A stretch of DNA of 64,000 nt from Tissierella sp. Yu-01 (GTDB lineage: Bacteria > Bacillota > Clostridia > Tissierellales > Tissierellaceae), in assembly GCF_029537395.1 (NCBI RefSeq), contig NZ_CP120677.1:1550001-1614000 (forward strand). Direction: 5' to 3'. The notes beneath the pieces are model-generated. The model had not been told where the DNA came from. It saw only the letters and a program-made list of their open reading frames with translations, and made no database searches. Positions 45,817 through 54,687 of the stretch are shown piece after piece (positions within the stretch are counted from its first letter, which is position 1; every line of letters begins with the position of its first letter). The translations under genes and the position numbers were made by a program.

Positions 45817-48144
45817 TTAATTATTATTCCTCCATACCTTTGTTACAAGTATTGTCATATCATCTCCTATGTTATTTTTGCTTGACATCTTTGCTATTTG
45901 CAAAATTTCATCGGCTATTGTTTGTGGATTTTGTGCATCTAGTCCATCTATTACCTTCTTCATCCAAGCTTCAGGATTTTCATGTTCACGACTACATTCT
46001 AAAACACCATCTGACATCATTATTATCATGTCCCCATCTTCTATATTTTCTTCATATATATTGAAATCAACATCTTTCAATATACCAATAGGTAATGACA
46101 TGGAATTAATAACCTTAACCTCATCTTTCTTCTTTATAAAAGTAGGACATGCCCCAGATTTTATAAGCTGAAGTTTCCCTTTATAAAGATCAACAAATGA
46201 TATATCCAAAGTAGTAAACATTTCATCTCTTGCTTTTGTTCTTAGTACGTTATTTATGGTCTTTATTGTCATTTCCTTATCTGCATTAATTTCCATCATC
46301 TTCTCAAGAATTTCTATTGCTATCATACTTTCAATATTTGCTTTTTTACCTGTTCCCATTCCATCGCTTAATGCTGCATAAGCGATATTTTCAATTTCAC
46401 CATAAGTATAGCTATCACCTGATATGCCATTCTTTGAATTTGGTTCTTCACTCACTTTAGTTAATGCACCATATCTATTACATCTTATGAGCTTAAATCT
46501 GTTGGTCTTTTCAATGGATCCAAGGCTATAATCAGGAGCTACAGTATAGCCCAGAGAATTTGAGACAATTCTTGTAACTCTATCAACTTTGTCAATAGTA
46601 TTATTAGAATCAAATTCAACATATATCTCAATATTGTCACTAGGTAGTTGAGCATATATAACCTCTTTAATATCTATTCTTTTATCTTTGATTTCCTTCT
46701 CAAGTAATTCTTCCAGTTCTTCATTGAATGTTGCATTCATATAAATATCTATATTAATATCATCAACCAACTTACTTAAACCTTCAAGCTGTTCCACCAA
46801 CACAAGTTTTTGCTCATTTATTTTAGTTATTATATTTTCTCTTTCCTTATATCTTCTGTAGATATTTTTAATGGCTATGGTTAAACTATCCACATCTTCA
46901 CATTTTTCAAGAAGTGAGCTAATTAATTTATCCTTATCTTCCACCTCAGATTCAAGTACTCCAACTGTTGTAAATAGAGAATAGTATGTTGCGTAGTTTT
47001 CTTTCTCCCAGCAATTTGAAAAGTTCTTACAAGATTGACACATATTCACTTTAACATCATCTACTATAGTATAAATCTGTGAGCTGGAGAACACATCATC
47101 ATTTTCCATGGTATTTTTAAATGTTTTTGATATAGACTCTAGCAGATCAGATGTATGTGATAGCCTTCTGCTTGCTAATTCAAACTTTCTATTCTCTAAC
47201 TCCTTCTTGATTTTTGATTTCGACTTAAAAACATCATCAATAGTTTTTTCTATTTTATTATAAAAGACTAAAAATATAATAGATGACACCAATAATTCCT
47301 CATATCCCAAGAAACTTGTCCCTAAACCGTTTACATAATAACTAATTATTCCATTTCCTAAGAAAAATCCAATAATAGCTCCACTTTTACCTATTTCTCT
47401 AAATAATCCTGATAGAATTCCGCCTACTGCAAGCATAGCAATTATAAAAGGCATTTCTACATTTGATATATAAGCAACCATACCTAAGATGATCCCTGTA
47501 ATCCCACCCATATATATACCCTGACTATAGGCTAAGCTTATTATAGAAACTATACATACTATGTTTTTTAATGATGCACCCATTATACTCATATTACTTA
47601 TACCTGATAAAACTAAAGCCATTGTAATGAATGTACAAACCATCTTTTCGTTTGAAACTTCAGAATTTCCAAGTTCCTCTATCGGAAAGCTAAAGGAAAA
47701 CACATATGTCATAGTAAATACTAGGATACCTTCAAATACTATTAAGATCATATCATAGATAGCTAATGACTCTGAAAAATTTAAACCTATTAGTCTCATT
47801 ACTGTAAAAATACCAGCCACTATCATAGAAGAAACAATTAATGAGTATTTGCTGTTCTCTCTATTTCTAGTAAAGAAAACATATATAAGTAATGATGTTA
47901 TTATGTAACTAAGACTTCCTAGGCCTTGGGCGCTAATTGTCCCTAGTATTGTTGCTGCTAATATCCCTTTATTCGCTTGTTTAAATATAGTATAAGCACC
48001 AATGAATGCTATCCCGAAAGGATATAGACGATCTAATATATTTACCCTTCCCAACAAGAAGCTTATTATAATTAGAAGTACAGTGTGCATTTCGATTCGT
48101 AGATCTAATTTGTTCTTAGATATTACAGATTCCATTCTTGCCAT
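45817..48144 (-). CDS. spoIIE: Stage II sporulation protein E
   Basis: 775 residues: about ten N-terminal membrane helices (to about 310), a central coiled-coil region (about 325-560), and a C-terminal PP2C phosphatase domain (about 565-775) with ALSDGMGTGKKA and MMSDGVLE metal-binding motifs. It dephosphorylates SpoIIAA to activate SigF in the forespore and helps form the polar septum. It ends with a long promoter region whose -35 and -10 are 21 bp apart, as in the Spo0A-controlled B. subtilis spoIIE and spoIIG promoters. Confidence 0.96.
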   Translation of the reverse strand: MARMESVISKNKLDLRIEMHTVLLIIISFLLGRVNILDRLYPFGIAFIGAYTIFKQANKGILAATILGTISAQGLGSLSYIITSLLIYVFFTRNRENSKYSLIVSSMIVAGIFTVMRLIGLNFSESLAIYDMILIVFEGILVFTMTYVFSFSFPIEELGNSEVSNEKMVCTFITMALVLSGISNMSIMGASLKNIVCIVSIISLAYSQGIYMGGITGIILGMVAYISNVEMPFIIAMLAVGGILSGLFREIGKSGAIIGFFLGNGIISYYVNGLGTSFLGYEELLVSSIIFLVFYNKIEKTIDDVFKSKSKIKKELENRKFELASRRLSHTSDLLESISKTFKNTMENDDVFSSSQIYTIVDDVKVNMCQSCKNFSNCWEKENYATYYSLFTTVGVLESEVEDKDKLISSLLEKCEDVDSLTIAIKNIYRRYKERENIITKINEQKLVLVEQLEGLSKLVDDINIDIYMNATFNEELEELLEKEIKDKRIDIKEVIYAQLPSDNIEIYVEFDSNNTIDKVDRVTRIVSNSLGYTVAPDYSLGSIEKTNRFKLIRCNRYGALTKVSEEPNSKNGISGDSYTYGEIENIAYAALSDGMGTGKKANIESMIAIEILEKMMEINADKEMTIKTINNVLRTKARDEMFTTLDISFVDLYKGKLQLIKSGACPTFIKKKDEVKVINSMSLPIGILKDVDFNIYEENIEDGDMIIMMSDGVLECSREHENPEAWMKKVIDGLDAQNPQTIADEILQIAKMSSKNNIGDDMTILVTKVWRNNN

Positions 48145-48174
48145 TTTTCATCACCCCTATAAATTCTTGTCTAA

Positions 48175-48207
48175 ATACTAGCAAATGTGGTATTTATTTT
48201 TTGTCAA
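48175..48207 (-). promoter_or_regulatory. spoIIE promoter with 21-bp spacing
   Basis: TTGACA (48202-48207) and TAGTAT (48175-48180) are separated by 21 bp, not 17. No better 17-bp match is present in this 290-bp gap, which otherwise holds only the yabR terminator. No perfect Spo0A box was found; TTTGTCAA at the -35 is one mismatch from the box end. Confidence 0.55.
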
Positions 48208-48410
48208 TACAAGGGTTTAGATTTAAGATTTTTAAGACAATAAGATGGCTATTTTCCTATAACCTTAAGATTCTTTTATGATGTAGGGTTAAATTTAAAA
48301 AATGTTCACATTAACATAGAAAATGTGTATTTTACTTATCTTTAACCTTTATGTTTTAACAACAGCTTTAAATGTAGTTTGTTGTCAGATTTTTCGGGAT
48401 TTTGGACAAA

Positions 48411-48437
48411 AAATAAAAAACCGGAATATCCGGTTTT
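48411..48437 (-). terminator. Terminator of the S1-domain gene
   Basis: AAAACCGGA-TAT-TCCGGTTTT followed on the minus strand by TTATTTTTTG. Confidence 0.88.
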
Positions 48438-48855
48438 ATAAGTCCATATTACTTGCTTTTTTTCCTCTAATTCCACTGTTCTTTCTAGAATCTCGAGTTT
48501 TTATTTGATTCATTCTTTCATTGCTATCCTTTAAAAAGATATTTAACTTATCTTCAAAGGACATAAGTTTTTGCTTATCATCTGGTTTATTCCACTCAAT
48601 TTCAGCGGGCTTATTAGTTTTAGGCTTGGCCTGTCTGATTGAAAGACTAATTTTTCCTTCCTTAGAAACCGAAAGCACCTTTACTTTAACCTTTTGATCC
48701 TTCTTTAAATAATCTGCAACCTTCTCAACATAATCATGAGATATCTCAGAAATATGCACAAGACCGCTTTTTCCTTCAGGCAGTTGAATAAAAGCACCAA
48801 AATTAGTAATACCAGTTACAGTGCCTTCAACTATTTCTCCAACAGATACGGGCAT
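48436..48855 (-). CDS. S1 RNA-binding domain protein (YabR-like)
   Basis: 139 residues: one S1 domain at 1-75 (VGEIVEGTVTGITNFGAFIQLPEGKSGLVHISEIS...KVLSVSKEGKISLSIRQAK) and a basic, flexible C-terminal tail. The start is the ATG at 48855 with GGAGGAAT. In B. subtilis YabR is at this position. The exact role is unknown; it probably binds ribosomes or mRNA. It lies between divIC and spoIIE. Confidence 0.88.
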   Translation of the reverse strand: MPVSVGEIVEGTVTGITNFGAFIQLPEGKSGLVHISEISHDYVEKVADYLKKDQKVKVKVLSVSKEGKISLSIRQAKPKTNKPAEIEWNKPDDKQKLMSFEDKLNIFLKDSNERMNQIKTRDSRKNSGIRGKKASNMDL

Positions 48856-48990
48856 AAATTAATGATTCCTCCTTAAAAATATTTATAATTAGTACTTATA
48901 CCTACTATGTTACAGCAACCCTATAGACTCATTAAGTAAGGGTTAACCCATTATTAAAATCAGTATATATTAGAAATTTCATAATGTCAA

Positions 48991-49320
48991 TTAGTTATCC
49001 TTCTTAAATATGTTAAATATAGGGTCTTTGGGTTTATTTACATCAATATAGATAATCTCTCTTGGTTTTACCATACCTAATTCTTCTCTAGCTACTTTTT
49101 CAACAAACTCAAGTGTTCCGCTATTTTCAATTTCTTCATTTAGATCTTCTATTTCCTTTTCCAATTCTTCAATCTTAGCCTCGTTTATCTCTTTCTTAGA
49201 ATCAAGATTGTTAAGTAACTTTCTTTGATGGTTGAAAACTATTACAACGTATACTAGCAGGAATAGGATAATAAAATGAATTAATCTAAATTTAGCTTTT
49301 GTTTTTTTCTTCTTTACCAT
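48991..49320 (-). CDS. divIC: Cell division protein DivIC (FtsB-like septum formation initiator)
   Basis: 109 residues: basic N-terminus, one membrane helix (about 13-28; LIHFIILFLLVYVVIVF), then a coiled coil (about 30-70; ELEKEIEDLNEEIE) and a C-terminal VARELGMVKP-like block (EFVEKVAREELGMVKPREII). It forms a divisome scaffold with FtsL and DivIB. Location and neighbours (yabQ, yabP) match the usual order. Confidence 0.9.
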   Translation of the reverse strand: MVKKKKTKAKFRLIHFIILFLLVYVVIVFNHQRKLLNNLDSKKEINEAKIEELEKEIEDLNEEIENSGTLEFVEKVAREELGMVKPREIIYIDVNKPKDPIFNIFKKDN

Positions 49321-49347
49321 AACCTACACCATTCCTTATCATCTCGT

Positions 49348-49827
49348 TCATTTCTTCTTAGATATCATCTTTCTATATCTACTCATTTCTTTAAAATATA
49401 ATTTTATCATCAATATGATTTTACTAAATGGTCTTTTAACCATTTTAAGACTGTTAACAAATGGCATTTTTACTACTCTTATTATCTCATTTATTGCCTC
49501 CAATATCAACTCGAATATAAAAATAAATATCGATAAAAATCTCTTTGATAATATAAGCAAATAAAGCATTCCACCACAAAAACTGCCAATAAAGATAAAC
49601 CCCCTTAGCATCCCATCTGTAGTCGAAACTAATAAAACGAAGAACATAATACCTATAATAACCCAAAACAGGAAATCCTCTATATAAGATAGTATGCCTC
49701 TAGGCTTAGAAAAGTACCTAAAAGTTCTATACAAATCAAAGAGGACTCCTATAAAAAAGCCACTTAATACCGAAACACCAAACCCTATTAAATCACCCAT
49801 TACATCTATTTCCATTGGCTTCACCAA
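49348..49827 (-). CDS. yabQ: Spore cortex biosynthesis protein YabQ
   Basis: 159 residues with four predicted membrane segments (GFGVSVLSGFFIGVLFDLYRTF, then FLFWVIIGIMFFVLLVSTT and others) and a long basic C-terminus, the YabQ arrangement. Known in B. subtilis as a mother-cell protein needed for cortex formation. The start codon abuts the yabP stop, so translational coupling is likely. It is recognised by position and general pattern, not by a long motif. Confidence 0.85.
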   Translation of the reverse strand: MVKPMEIDVMGDLIGFGVSVLSGFFIGVLFDLYRTFRYFSKPRGILSYIEDFLFWVIIGIMFFVLLVSTTDGMLRGFIFIGSFCGGMLYLLILSKRFLSIFIFIFELILEAINEIIRVVKMPFVNSLKMVKRPFSKIILMIKLYFKEMSRYRKMISKKK

Positions 49828-50106
49828 CTATTTAAATATTTTACCCATTAAGTTTTTAGGAGCTCCCTCCTTGCTTATATATGTTAGGCTATTTACCGTT
49901 CCTGATATCCTAACATTACCTTCATCTAGATTTAACTTACTTACATTAAGGTTCTCTCCTTTAATGCTTAATCCTCCTTTAATAGTTGACAATATAATAG
50001 TATTCTCGTTAAAGCTATCTACTTGTTCCACTCCTGAAATTGTAATGTTATTTCTATCCTCTATTAAAATGTTCTGAGCTTTAGCATTGATTCTATTTTC
50101 AGACAC
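49828..50106 (-). CDS. yabP: Sporulation protein YabP
   Basis: 92 residues, normal for YabP, with NILIEDRNNITISGVEQVDSFNENTIILSTIKGGLSIKGENLNVSKLNLDEGNVRISG, the beta-strand pattern shared by the YabP/YqfC family of spore proteins. It acts with YabQ in the mother cell. Its stop and the start of yabQ are adjacent. It is preceded by the terminator of the S4-domain gene, so the pair probably has its own promoter. Confidence 0.88.
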   Translation of the reverse strand: MSENRINAKAQNILIEDRNNITISGVEQVDSFNENTIILSTIKGGLSIKGENLNVSKLNLDEGNVRISGTVNSLTYISKEGAPKNLMGKIFK

Positions 50107-50138
50107 AAATATCCCCCCTATCTTAGTAAATATTTATG

Positions 50139-50169
50139 AAAAAAAAAGGACTTTTATACCAAAGCCCTT
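50139..50169 (-). terminator. Terminator of rqcP
   Basis: AAGGGCTTT/AAAGTCCTT stem (one G-U) with a run of nine T on the minus strand, overlapping the rqcP stop. Confidence 0.85.
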
Positions 50170-50410
50170 AATCAATATTTTCATATAAAGTTGTAGCTGC
50201 ATCCTTACCCGGATTGTCTTTAATATCTAGTACTTTAACTTTCATAGAACCACTACCAAAGTTAATTTGGATCGTGTCGCCTACGCTAACCTCATCACCT
50301 GGTTTAGCGGGTTTTTCATTAATCAATACTTTCCCTTGTTCACAAGCTTCCTTTGCTATAGTCCTTCTTTTTATAATTCTAGCATTTTTCAAAAACTTAT
50401 CAATTCTCAT
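50168..50410 (-). CDS. rqcP: S4-domain RNA-binding protein RqcP (YabO/Hsp15-like)
   Basis: 80 residues. MRIDKFLKNARIIKRRTIAKEACEQGKVLINEKPAKPGDEV is the S4 fold at the start, followed by a strand-rich end. In B. subtilis RqcP works with RqcH in alanine-tailing on split 50S ribosomes, and this gene sits at the yabO position. The ATG at 50410 follows an AGGAGGGC site. Confidence 0.93.
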   Translation of the reverse strand: MRIDKFLKNARIIKRRTIAKEACEQGKVLINEKPAKPGDEVSVGDTIQINFGSGSMKVKVLDIKDNPGKDAATTLYENID

Positions 50411-50422
50411 ACTGCCCTCCTA

Positions 50423-50455
50423 CTGAAAAAAAAATCAGGTCAAAGACCTGATTTT
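50423..50455 (-). terminator. Terminator of hup
   Basis: AAAATCAGGTC-TTT-GACCTGATTTT followed by TTTTT on the minus strand. Confidence 0.92.
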
Positions 50456-50473
50456 AAGTTATTTATTATTAGC

Positions 50474-50752
50474 TTATTTGTTAACTGTTTCTTTTAAAGC
50501 TTTACCAGCTTTGAATACTGGAGCTTTTGATGCTGGAATCTTAATAACTTCTTCTGGATTTCTAGGATTTCTACCTTCTCTAGCTTTTCTTTCTCTAACT
50601 TCAAATGTACCAAATCCTACTAGTTGAACCTTTTCTCCACCTGCTAGTGTTTCTTCAACTGATTTCATGAAACCATTTAGTGCAGCTTCTGCATCTTTCT
50701 TAGTTAAGTTCGCCTTTTCTGCTATGCTTGCTATTAATTCAGCTTTGTTCAT
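50474..50752 (-). CDS. hup: HU family DNA-binding protein
   Basis: 92 residues from the ATG at 50752, 9 nt after GAGGAGG; an in-frame TTG two codons earlier is rejected. [87 protein letters not shown] is a complete HU with the basic GRNPRNP arm that grips DNA. It packages the chromosome. It sits between mazG and rqcP and has its own strong terminator. Confidence 0.97.
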   Translation of the reverse strand: MNKAELIASIAEKANLTKKDAEAALNGFMKSVEETLAGGEKVQLVGFGTFEVRERKAREGRNPRNPEEVIKIPASKAPVFKAGKALKETVNK

Positions 50753-50811
50753 AATCAATTCCTCCTCTTATTGTTCTTTGGTAAATATATTAAATAATAA
50801 AACACAACTTA

Positions 50812-52263
50812 TTAAGATTTTTTTGCATCATTCCAGAGAATATCCATCTCTTCTAGTGTCATATACTTTAAATCTTTACCCATTTCTTTGGTTCTAAGTT
50901 CCATAAACTCTAATCTTTTAATAAACTTATTAATGGTCTTATTTAACGCTACCTCTGGGTTGACATCTAGAAATCTTGAAAGATTAACCACAGCAAATAA
51001 TAAATCTCCCAATTCCTCTTCTACACGTTTATCTTCTATCCCATACTGTTTAAAAGCATCTAAAACCTCACTGAACTCTTCAGATACCTTGTCTATAGGT
51101 CCCTGGATATCATCCCAGTCAAAGCCAATTTCAGCAGCTTTGTCTTGAACTTTAGAGCTCATCATTAGAGCCGGTAACTTTGGTAAATCCTTAAGTTTTT
51201 CTGTGAGAGTTGTCAACTCTCGGCTTTCATACTTAATCTTATTCCAATTATATACTACTTGCTCTGAATTTTCCACATTTTTTTGTAAAAAAACGTGTGG
51301 ATGACGCAAAATTAACTTATTCCCTAAGGCTGATGTAATATCTATAGGATTAAACTCACCCTCCTCATAGGCTATTTGACTATGGAAGACTACTTGTAAT
51401 AGCAAATCTCCCAACTCTTCAATAAGATTTTCAACATCTCCACTATCTATAGCATCGACTACTTCATAGGCTTCCTCAAGTAGAGACTGTCTTATGGACT
51501 CATGGGTTTGTTCTATATCCCAAGGACACCCCTCATTACTCCTTAATAACCTCATTATACCCTTTATATCGTTAAAATCAAATATTTTTTTATCTTTTTT
51601 TTCTATTTTTGGGACAAAAATGCTTGTTAGTGCTCCAACATCTTCTGTTCTATCAAGCTCAAAGATAGGAATTTCCAACACTTTCTCTTCATTTTTAACC
51701 CCTCCACTATGTATTATCCAAATTAGATATTCATCTCCGTAGATTTCAGATAATATGATTTTAACCTCGCTCAATATTCTTTCATTATAAACTTGTGTTA
51801 TTATCATGTCTACATTTATATCCACAACTAAACTATCAAAAACAGCTCCATCAACTATTTTAAGTCCATTTACAGGATCTCTTCCTACAATTTCAATAAG
51901 CGGTTCAATAAAGCTCATACCTGATACAATTTCTATATCTAGATTCTCTTGTAACAATAGTTCAACTGTTTTCTCAGCAACCATAGGATTCCCAGGAACA
52001 TAATAATTTATCTCATCATATGTTGAAGATTCCTTCTTAAGCTCTTCTACTATTTGATTGTAAACACTTAAAAAGTCCTCTTCTGTATCGTAAATATAAT
52101 CATAGCTTTTATATTCAATATTATTATCCTTAAAATATTTAACTGTTGGATGTTTTTCTGTTCTTAAAAAGTTCTGAGAGCCACTTTTAATACGATTTAT
52201 TGCTCCAAGTGTAAGAGAATTCTCATCCCCTGGACCTAGCCCAATTATATATATCTTCCCCAT
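50812..52263 (-). CDS. mazG: Nucleoside triphosphate pyrophosphohydrolase MazG with N-terminal tetrapyrrole-methylase-like domain (YabN type)
   Basis: 483 residues. The N-terminal half (1-about 215) has IYIIGLGPGDENSLTLGA and YYVPGNPMVAEKTV, resembling S-adenosylmethionine tetrapyrrole methylases. The C-terminal half holds two MazG modules: RLLRSNEGCPWDIEQTHESIRQSLLEEAYEVVDAID..LIEELGDLLLQVVFHSQ and a second EELGDLLFAVVNLSRF, each with EExxE...ExxD metal-binding helices. It hydrolyses damaged or excess (d)NTPs. Located between spoVB and hup, as in B. subtilis. Confidence 0.95.
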   Translation of the reverse strand: MGKIYIIGLGPGDENSLTLGAINRIKSGSQNFLRTEKHPTVKYFKDNNIEYKSYDYIYDTEEDFLSVYNQIVEELKKESSTYDEINYYVPGNPMVAEKTVELLLQENLDIEIVSGMSFIEPLIEIVGRDPVNGLKIVDGAVFDSLVVDINVDMIITQVYNERILSEVKIILSEIYGDEYLIWIIHSGGVKNEEKVLEIPIFELDRTEDVGALTSIFVPKIEKKDKKIFDFNDIKGIMRLLRSNEGCPWDIEQTHESIRQSLLEEAYEVVDAIDSGDVENLIEELGDLLLQVVFHSQIAYEEGEFNPIDITSALGNKLILRHPHVFLQKNVENSEQVVYNWNKIKYESRELTTLTEKLKDLPKLPALMMSSKVQDKAAEIGFDWDDIQGPIDKVSEEFSEVLDAFKQYGIEDKRVEEELGDLLFAVVNLSRFLDVNPEVALNKTINKFIKRLEFMELRTKEMGKDLKYMTLEEMDILWNDAKKS

Positions 52264-52279
52264 TACTTTCTCCTTTGTA

Positions 52280-53896
52280 TTACTTAAAAATTTTAAATCT
52301 ATTTAGCTTAGCCGCTAATTTATCTCCTTTTGGAATTATATTAAAATCTTCTTCAGTTATACTACCTGTTATAATCAATAGTATTACATATGTGATAATA
52401 CCTATACATATACTGACTAATGTGGATAGCTTACTTCCTATCAACCCATTAAGTATAATATAACCTACTCTTGTAAAAATAGCCATACCAACAGCTGAAA
52501 TCAATGGTTTCAATATTACATTCTTATAATTAACCTTTACTCTTGTAATTTTTATTGCGCTAATAAAATCAAATGTCGATGCTATAGCATATGCTGCAAC
52601 AGTACTTATGGCTGCGCCTTTTACATTTATACTAGGAATAGCAGTTAAAGTATAGGTTAAGATTACTTTAACTATTGCGCCTAATGCCAGATTTCTAACT
52701 GGTATAAATGGTTTACCTAAACCTTGCAGTATGGCTGTTAAAGTTTGCACCAAAGTTAAAAATATTACCCCAAAAGATAAATACGCTAGTATTTCACCTG
52801 TGCTTTTTATTGTTTCTAAAGTATTATTAAAATAAAGCAACTCAATAATAGGTGTAGACAAAACGAATAAACCAAATGCACATGGCAATCCAATAAGTAA
52901 GGTTATTCTTACACCAGATGAAATTAGTTCCTTAATCTCATTCTTATTCTTTCTCGCAAATGCATCAGATATTGAAGGTACCATACTCATTGATATTGCA
53001 ATAGAAAATACCTGAGGTAAATTGATTAAGGTTTGAGCCATTCCCTTTAATTGGCCATAAAGGTCATTTGCTATCTTTTCACTAAAACCAATTGTTTGCA
53101 ATCTTCTCAAAACTAATGCAGCATCAATTGTATCCATAATTGGCGCTATGGCAGCTCCAATTGTTATTGGTATTGCAATTACAAGCAAGTCTCTAACTAT
53201 TCTAGAAACAGGATATTCCTTATGTATTGTACTTTGATTTATTTCAGTAATTATTGTTTTTCTGTTCTTAATGTAAACATAAAGTATAGTTAAAGCACCT
53301 GCCATTCCTCCAATAGAGCCGCCAAAAGAAGCTCCACCTGCAGCTACTGGTATACCGTACCTTAACAAGAACATGGTTAGACCTAAACCTATTGCAACCC
53401 TAAAAAGTTGCTCCACAACCTGTGAAATCGCAGTTGGTGCCATTGTTTTTCTACCTTGAAAAAAACCTCTAAAAGCTGACATAATAGGAACGAATAATAA
53501 TGCTGGTACCAATGCTATTAAAGCATAGTATGCATTAGAATTCCCTATGTTTTCAACTATTGACTTTGCACTTATTAGAAGGAACAATGATGTAAGTATT
53601 CCTCCAATTGACAGTCCTGTTAATGCTACCTTGAAGACCTTATGTGCACTCCTATAATCTCCTGTTGCCCTTTTTTCTGATACTAACTTAGCTATGGCTA
53701 CAGGAAATCCTGCTGTAGAGAATGTTAACAGCAAGTTGTAAAAGGGATATGCTGTTTGATAATAACCCATTCCTTCTGGCTTAATTATATTAGATAATGG
53801 TATCCTATAAATTGCACCTAATATTTTCACAATAATGCCAGCAATACCAAGTATCGCAGCACCTTTCAAAAAATTATTGTCCTTAGACATGGACAT
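52280..53896 (-). CDS. spoVB: Stage V sporulation protein B-like flippase (MurJ/Wzx-type MATE/MOP protein)
   Basis: 538 residues with about 14 membrane helices. KGAAILGIAGIIVKILGAIYRIPLSNIIKPEGMGYYQTAYPFYNLLLT is the classic N-terminus of SpoVB. It probably moves lipid-linked precursors across the membrane in cortex synthesis. The ATG at 53896 is close to AGGAGGT; a second ATG two codons later is also possible. It is 17 nt upstream of mazG, and the terminal context suggests one operon. Confidence 0.92.
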   Translation of the reverse strand: MSMSKDNNFLKGAAILGIAGIIVKILGAIYRIPLSNIIKPEGMGYYQTAYPFYNLLLTFSTAGFPVAIAKLVSEKRATGDYRSAHKVFKVALTGLSIGGILTSLFLLISAKSIVENIGNSNAYYALIALVPALLFVPIMSAFRGFFQGRKTMAPTAISQVVEQLFRVAIGLGLTMFLLRYGIPVAAGGASFGGSIGGMAGALTILYVYIKNRKTIITEINQSTIHKEYPVSRIVRDLLVIAIPITIGAAIAPIMDTIDAALVLRRLQTIGFSEKIANDLYGQLKGMAQTLINLPQVFSIAISMSMVPSISDAFARKNKNEIKELISSGVRITLLIGLPCAFGLFVLSTPIIELLYFNNTLETIKSTGEILAYLSFGVIFLTLVQTLTAILQGLGKPFIPVRNLALGAIVKVILTYTLTAIPSINVKGAAISTVAAYAIASTFDFISAIKITRVKVNYKNVILKPLISAVGMAIFTRVGYIILNGLIGSKLSTLVSICIGIITYVILLIITGSITEEDFNIIPKGDKLAAKLNRFKIFK

Positions 53897-54048
53897 ATAC
53901 CTCCTATATTACATTTCAATTATTATTAAAGCAGTGAATCCAAGCGCTTTAATGCTGAAAAACTCATACTACATTATATCAAAGGATTTCAAGTAATACT
54001 ACTATAATTGGAATGGAGATGATAATTATTATATAAAAGTTGTTTGTC

Positions 54049-54077
54049 TTGACAAATATAGAACAACATTGTAAACT
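54049..54077 (+). promoter_or_regulatory. bioY promoter
   Basis: TTGACA (54049-54054), 17 bp, TAAACT (54072-54077). The -10 lies inside the left half of the BirA operator. Confidence 0.85.
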
Positions 54078-54100
54078 AATTATATTAATCAAGTTTACAA
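54069..54100 (+). promoter_or_regulatory. BirA operator overlapping the bioY promoter
   Basis: TTGTAAACT (54069-54077), 14 bp, AGTTTACAA (54092-54100): a perfect 9-bp inverted repeat matching the BirA box, which has 14-16 bp between halves. It covers the -10 and start point, so it should repress in biotin-replete cells. Confidence 0.9.
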
Positions 54101-54112
54101 TAGAGGTGAGTT

Positions 54113-54655
54113 ATGAAAATAAAAGTTAAAGAAATGGCTTTAATATCCATATTTACAGCCTTAACAGCAGTAGGAGCATTTATTTCTATACCAATAGGTC
54201 CTGTACCTATTACTTTACAAAGTTTATTTGTACTACTTAGCGGAATGTTACTTGGACCAAAACTTGGTGCCCTTAGTCAAATTGTATATATAACATTGTC
54301 TCTAATTGGTATTCCAATATTTTCAGGATTTAGTGGTGGGCCTCAGATACTATTAAAACCTAGCTTTGGTTTTTCAATTGGATTTGTTTTTGCTGCTTAT
54401 ATAGTAGGTAAAATAACCCATGGTAATATCAAACTAAAAAGGAGAGCATTTATTGGATCCTTAATAGGAAGCATTGTAATATATTTATTTGGACTTCCTT
54501 ATATGTACTATATACTCAACATAGTCATGGAACAAAGACTTTCCTTTGGTACTATAATTAATATGGGATGTTTGCTTTTTATACCTGGTGATCTACTGAA
54601 ACTAGTTCTAGCTAATGTAATTTCTAAAAAGGCACTACCTATTTTAAATATATAA
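54113..54655 (+). CDS. bioY: Biotin transporter BioY (ECF S component)
   Basis: 180 residues with six predicted membrane helices. FTALTAVGAFISIPIGPVPITLQSLFVLLSGMLLGPKLGALSQIVYI and the IGSIVIYLFGLPYMYYIL segment are diagnostic. It captures biotin and may work alone or with the EcfA/EcfT module. ATG follows AGAGGTGAG. It points toward birA with about 30 nt between the two stop codons, and its promoter is overlapped by a BirA operator. Confidence 0.96.
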   Translation: MKIKVKEMALISIFTALTAVGAFISIPIGPVPITLQSLFVLLSGMLLGPKLGALSQIVYITLSLIGIPIFSGFSGGPQILLKPSFGFSIGFVFAAYIVGKITHGNIKLKRRAFIGSLIGSIVIYLFGLPYMYYILNIVMEQRLSFGTIINMGCLLFIPGDLLKLVLANVISKKALPILNI

Positions 54656-54687
54656 ATACTATTACACACTAAAAGGGGATATAGTTG

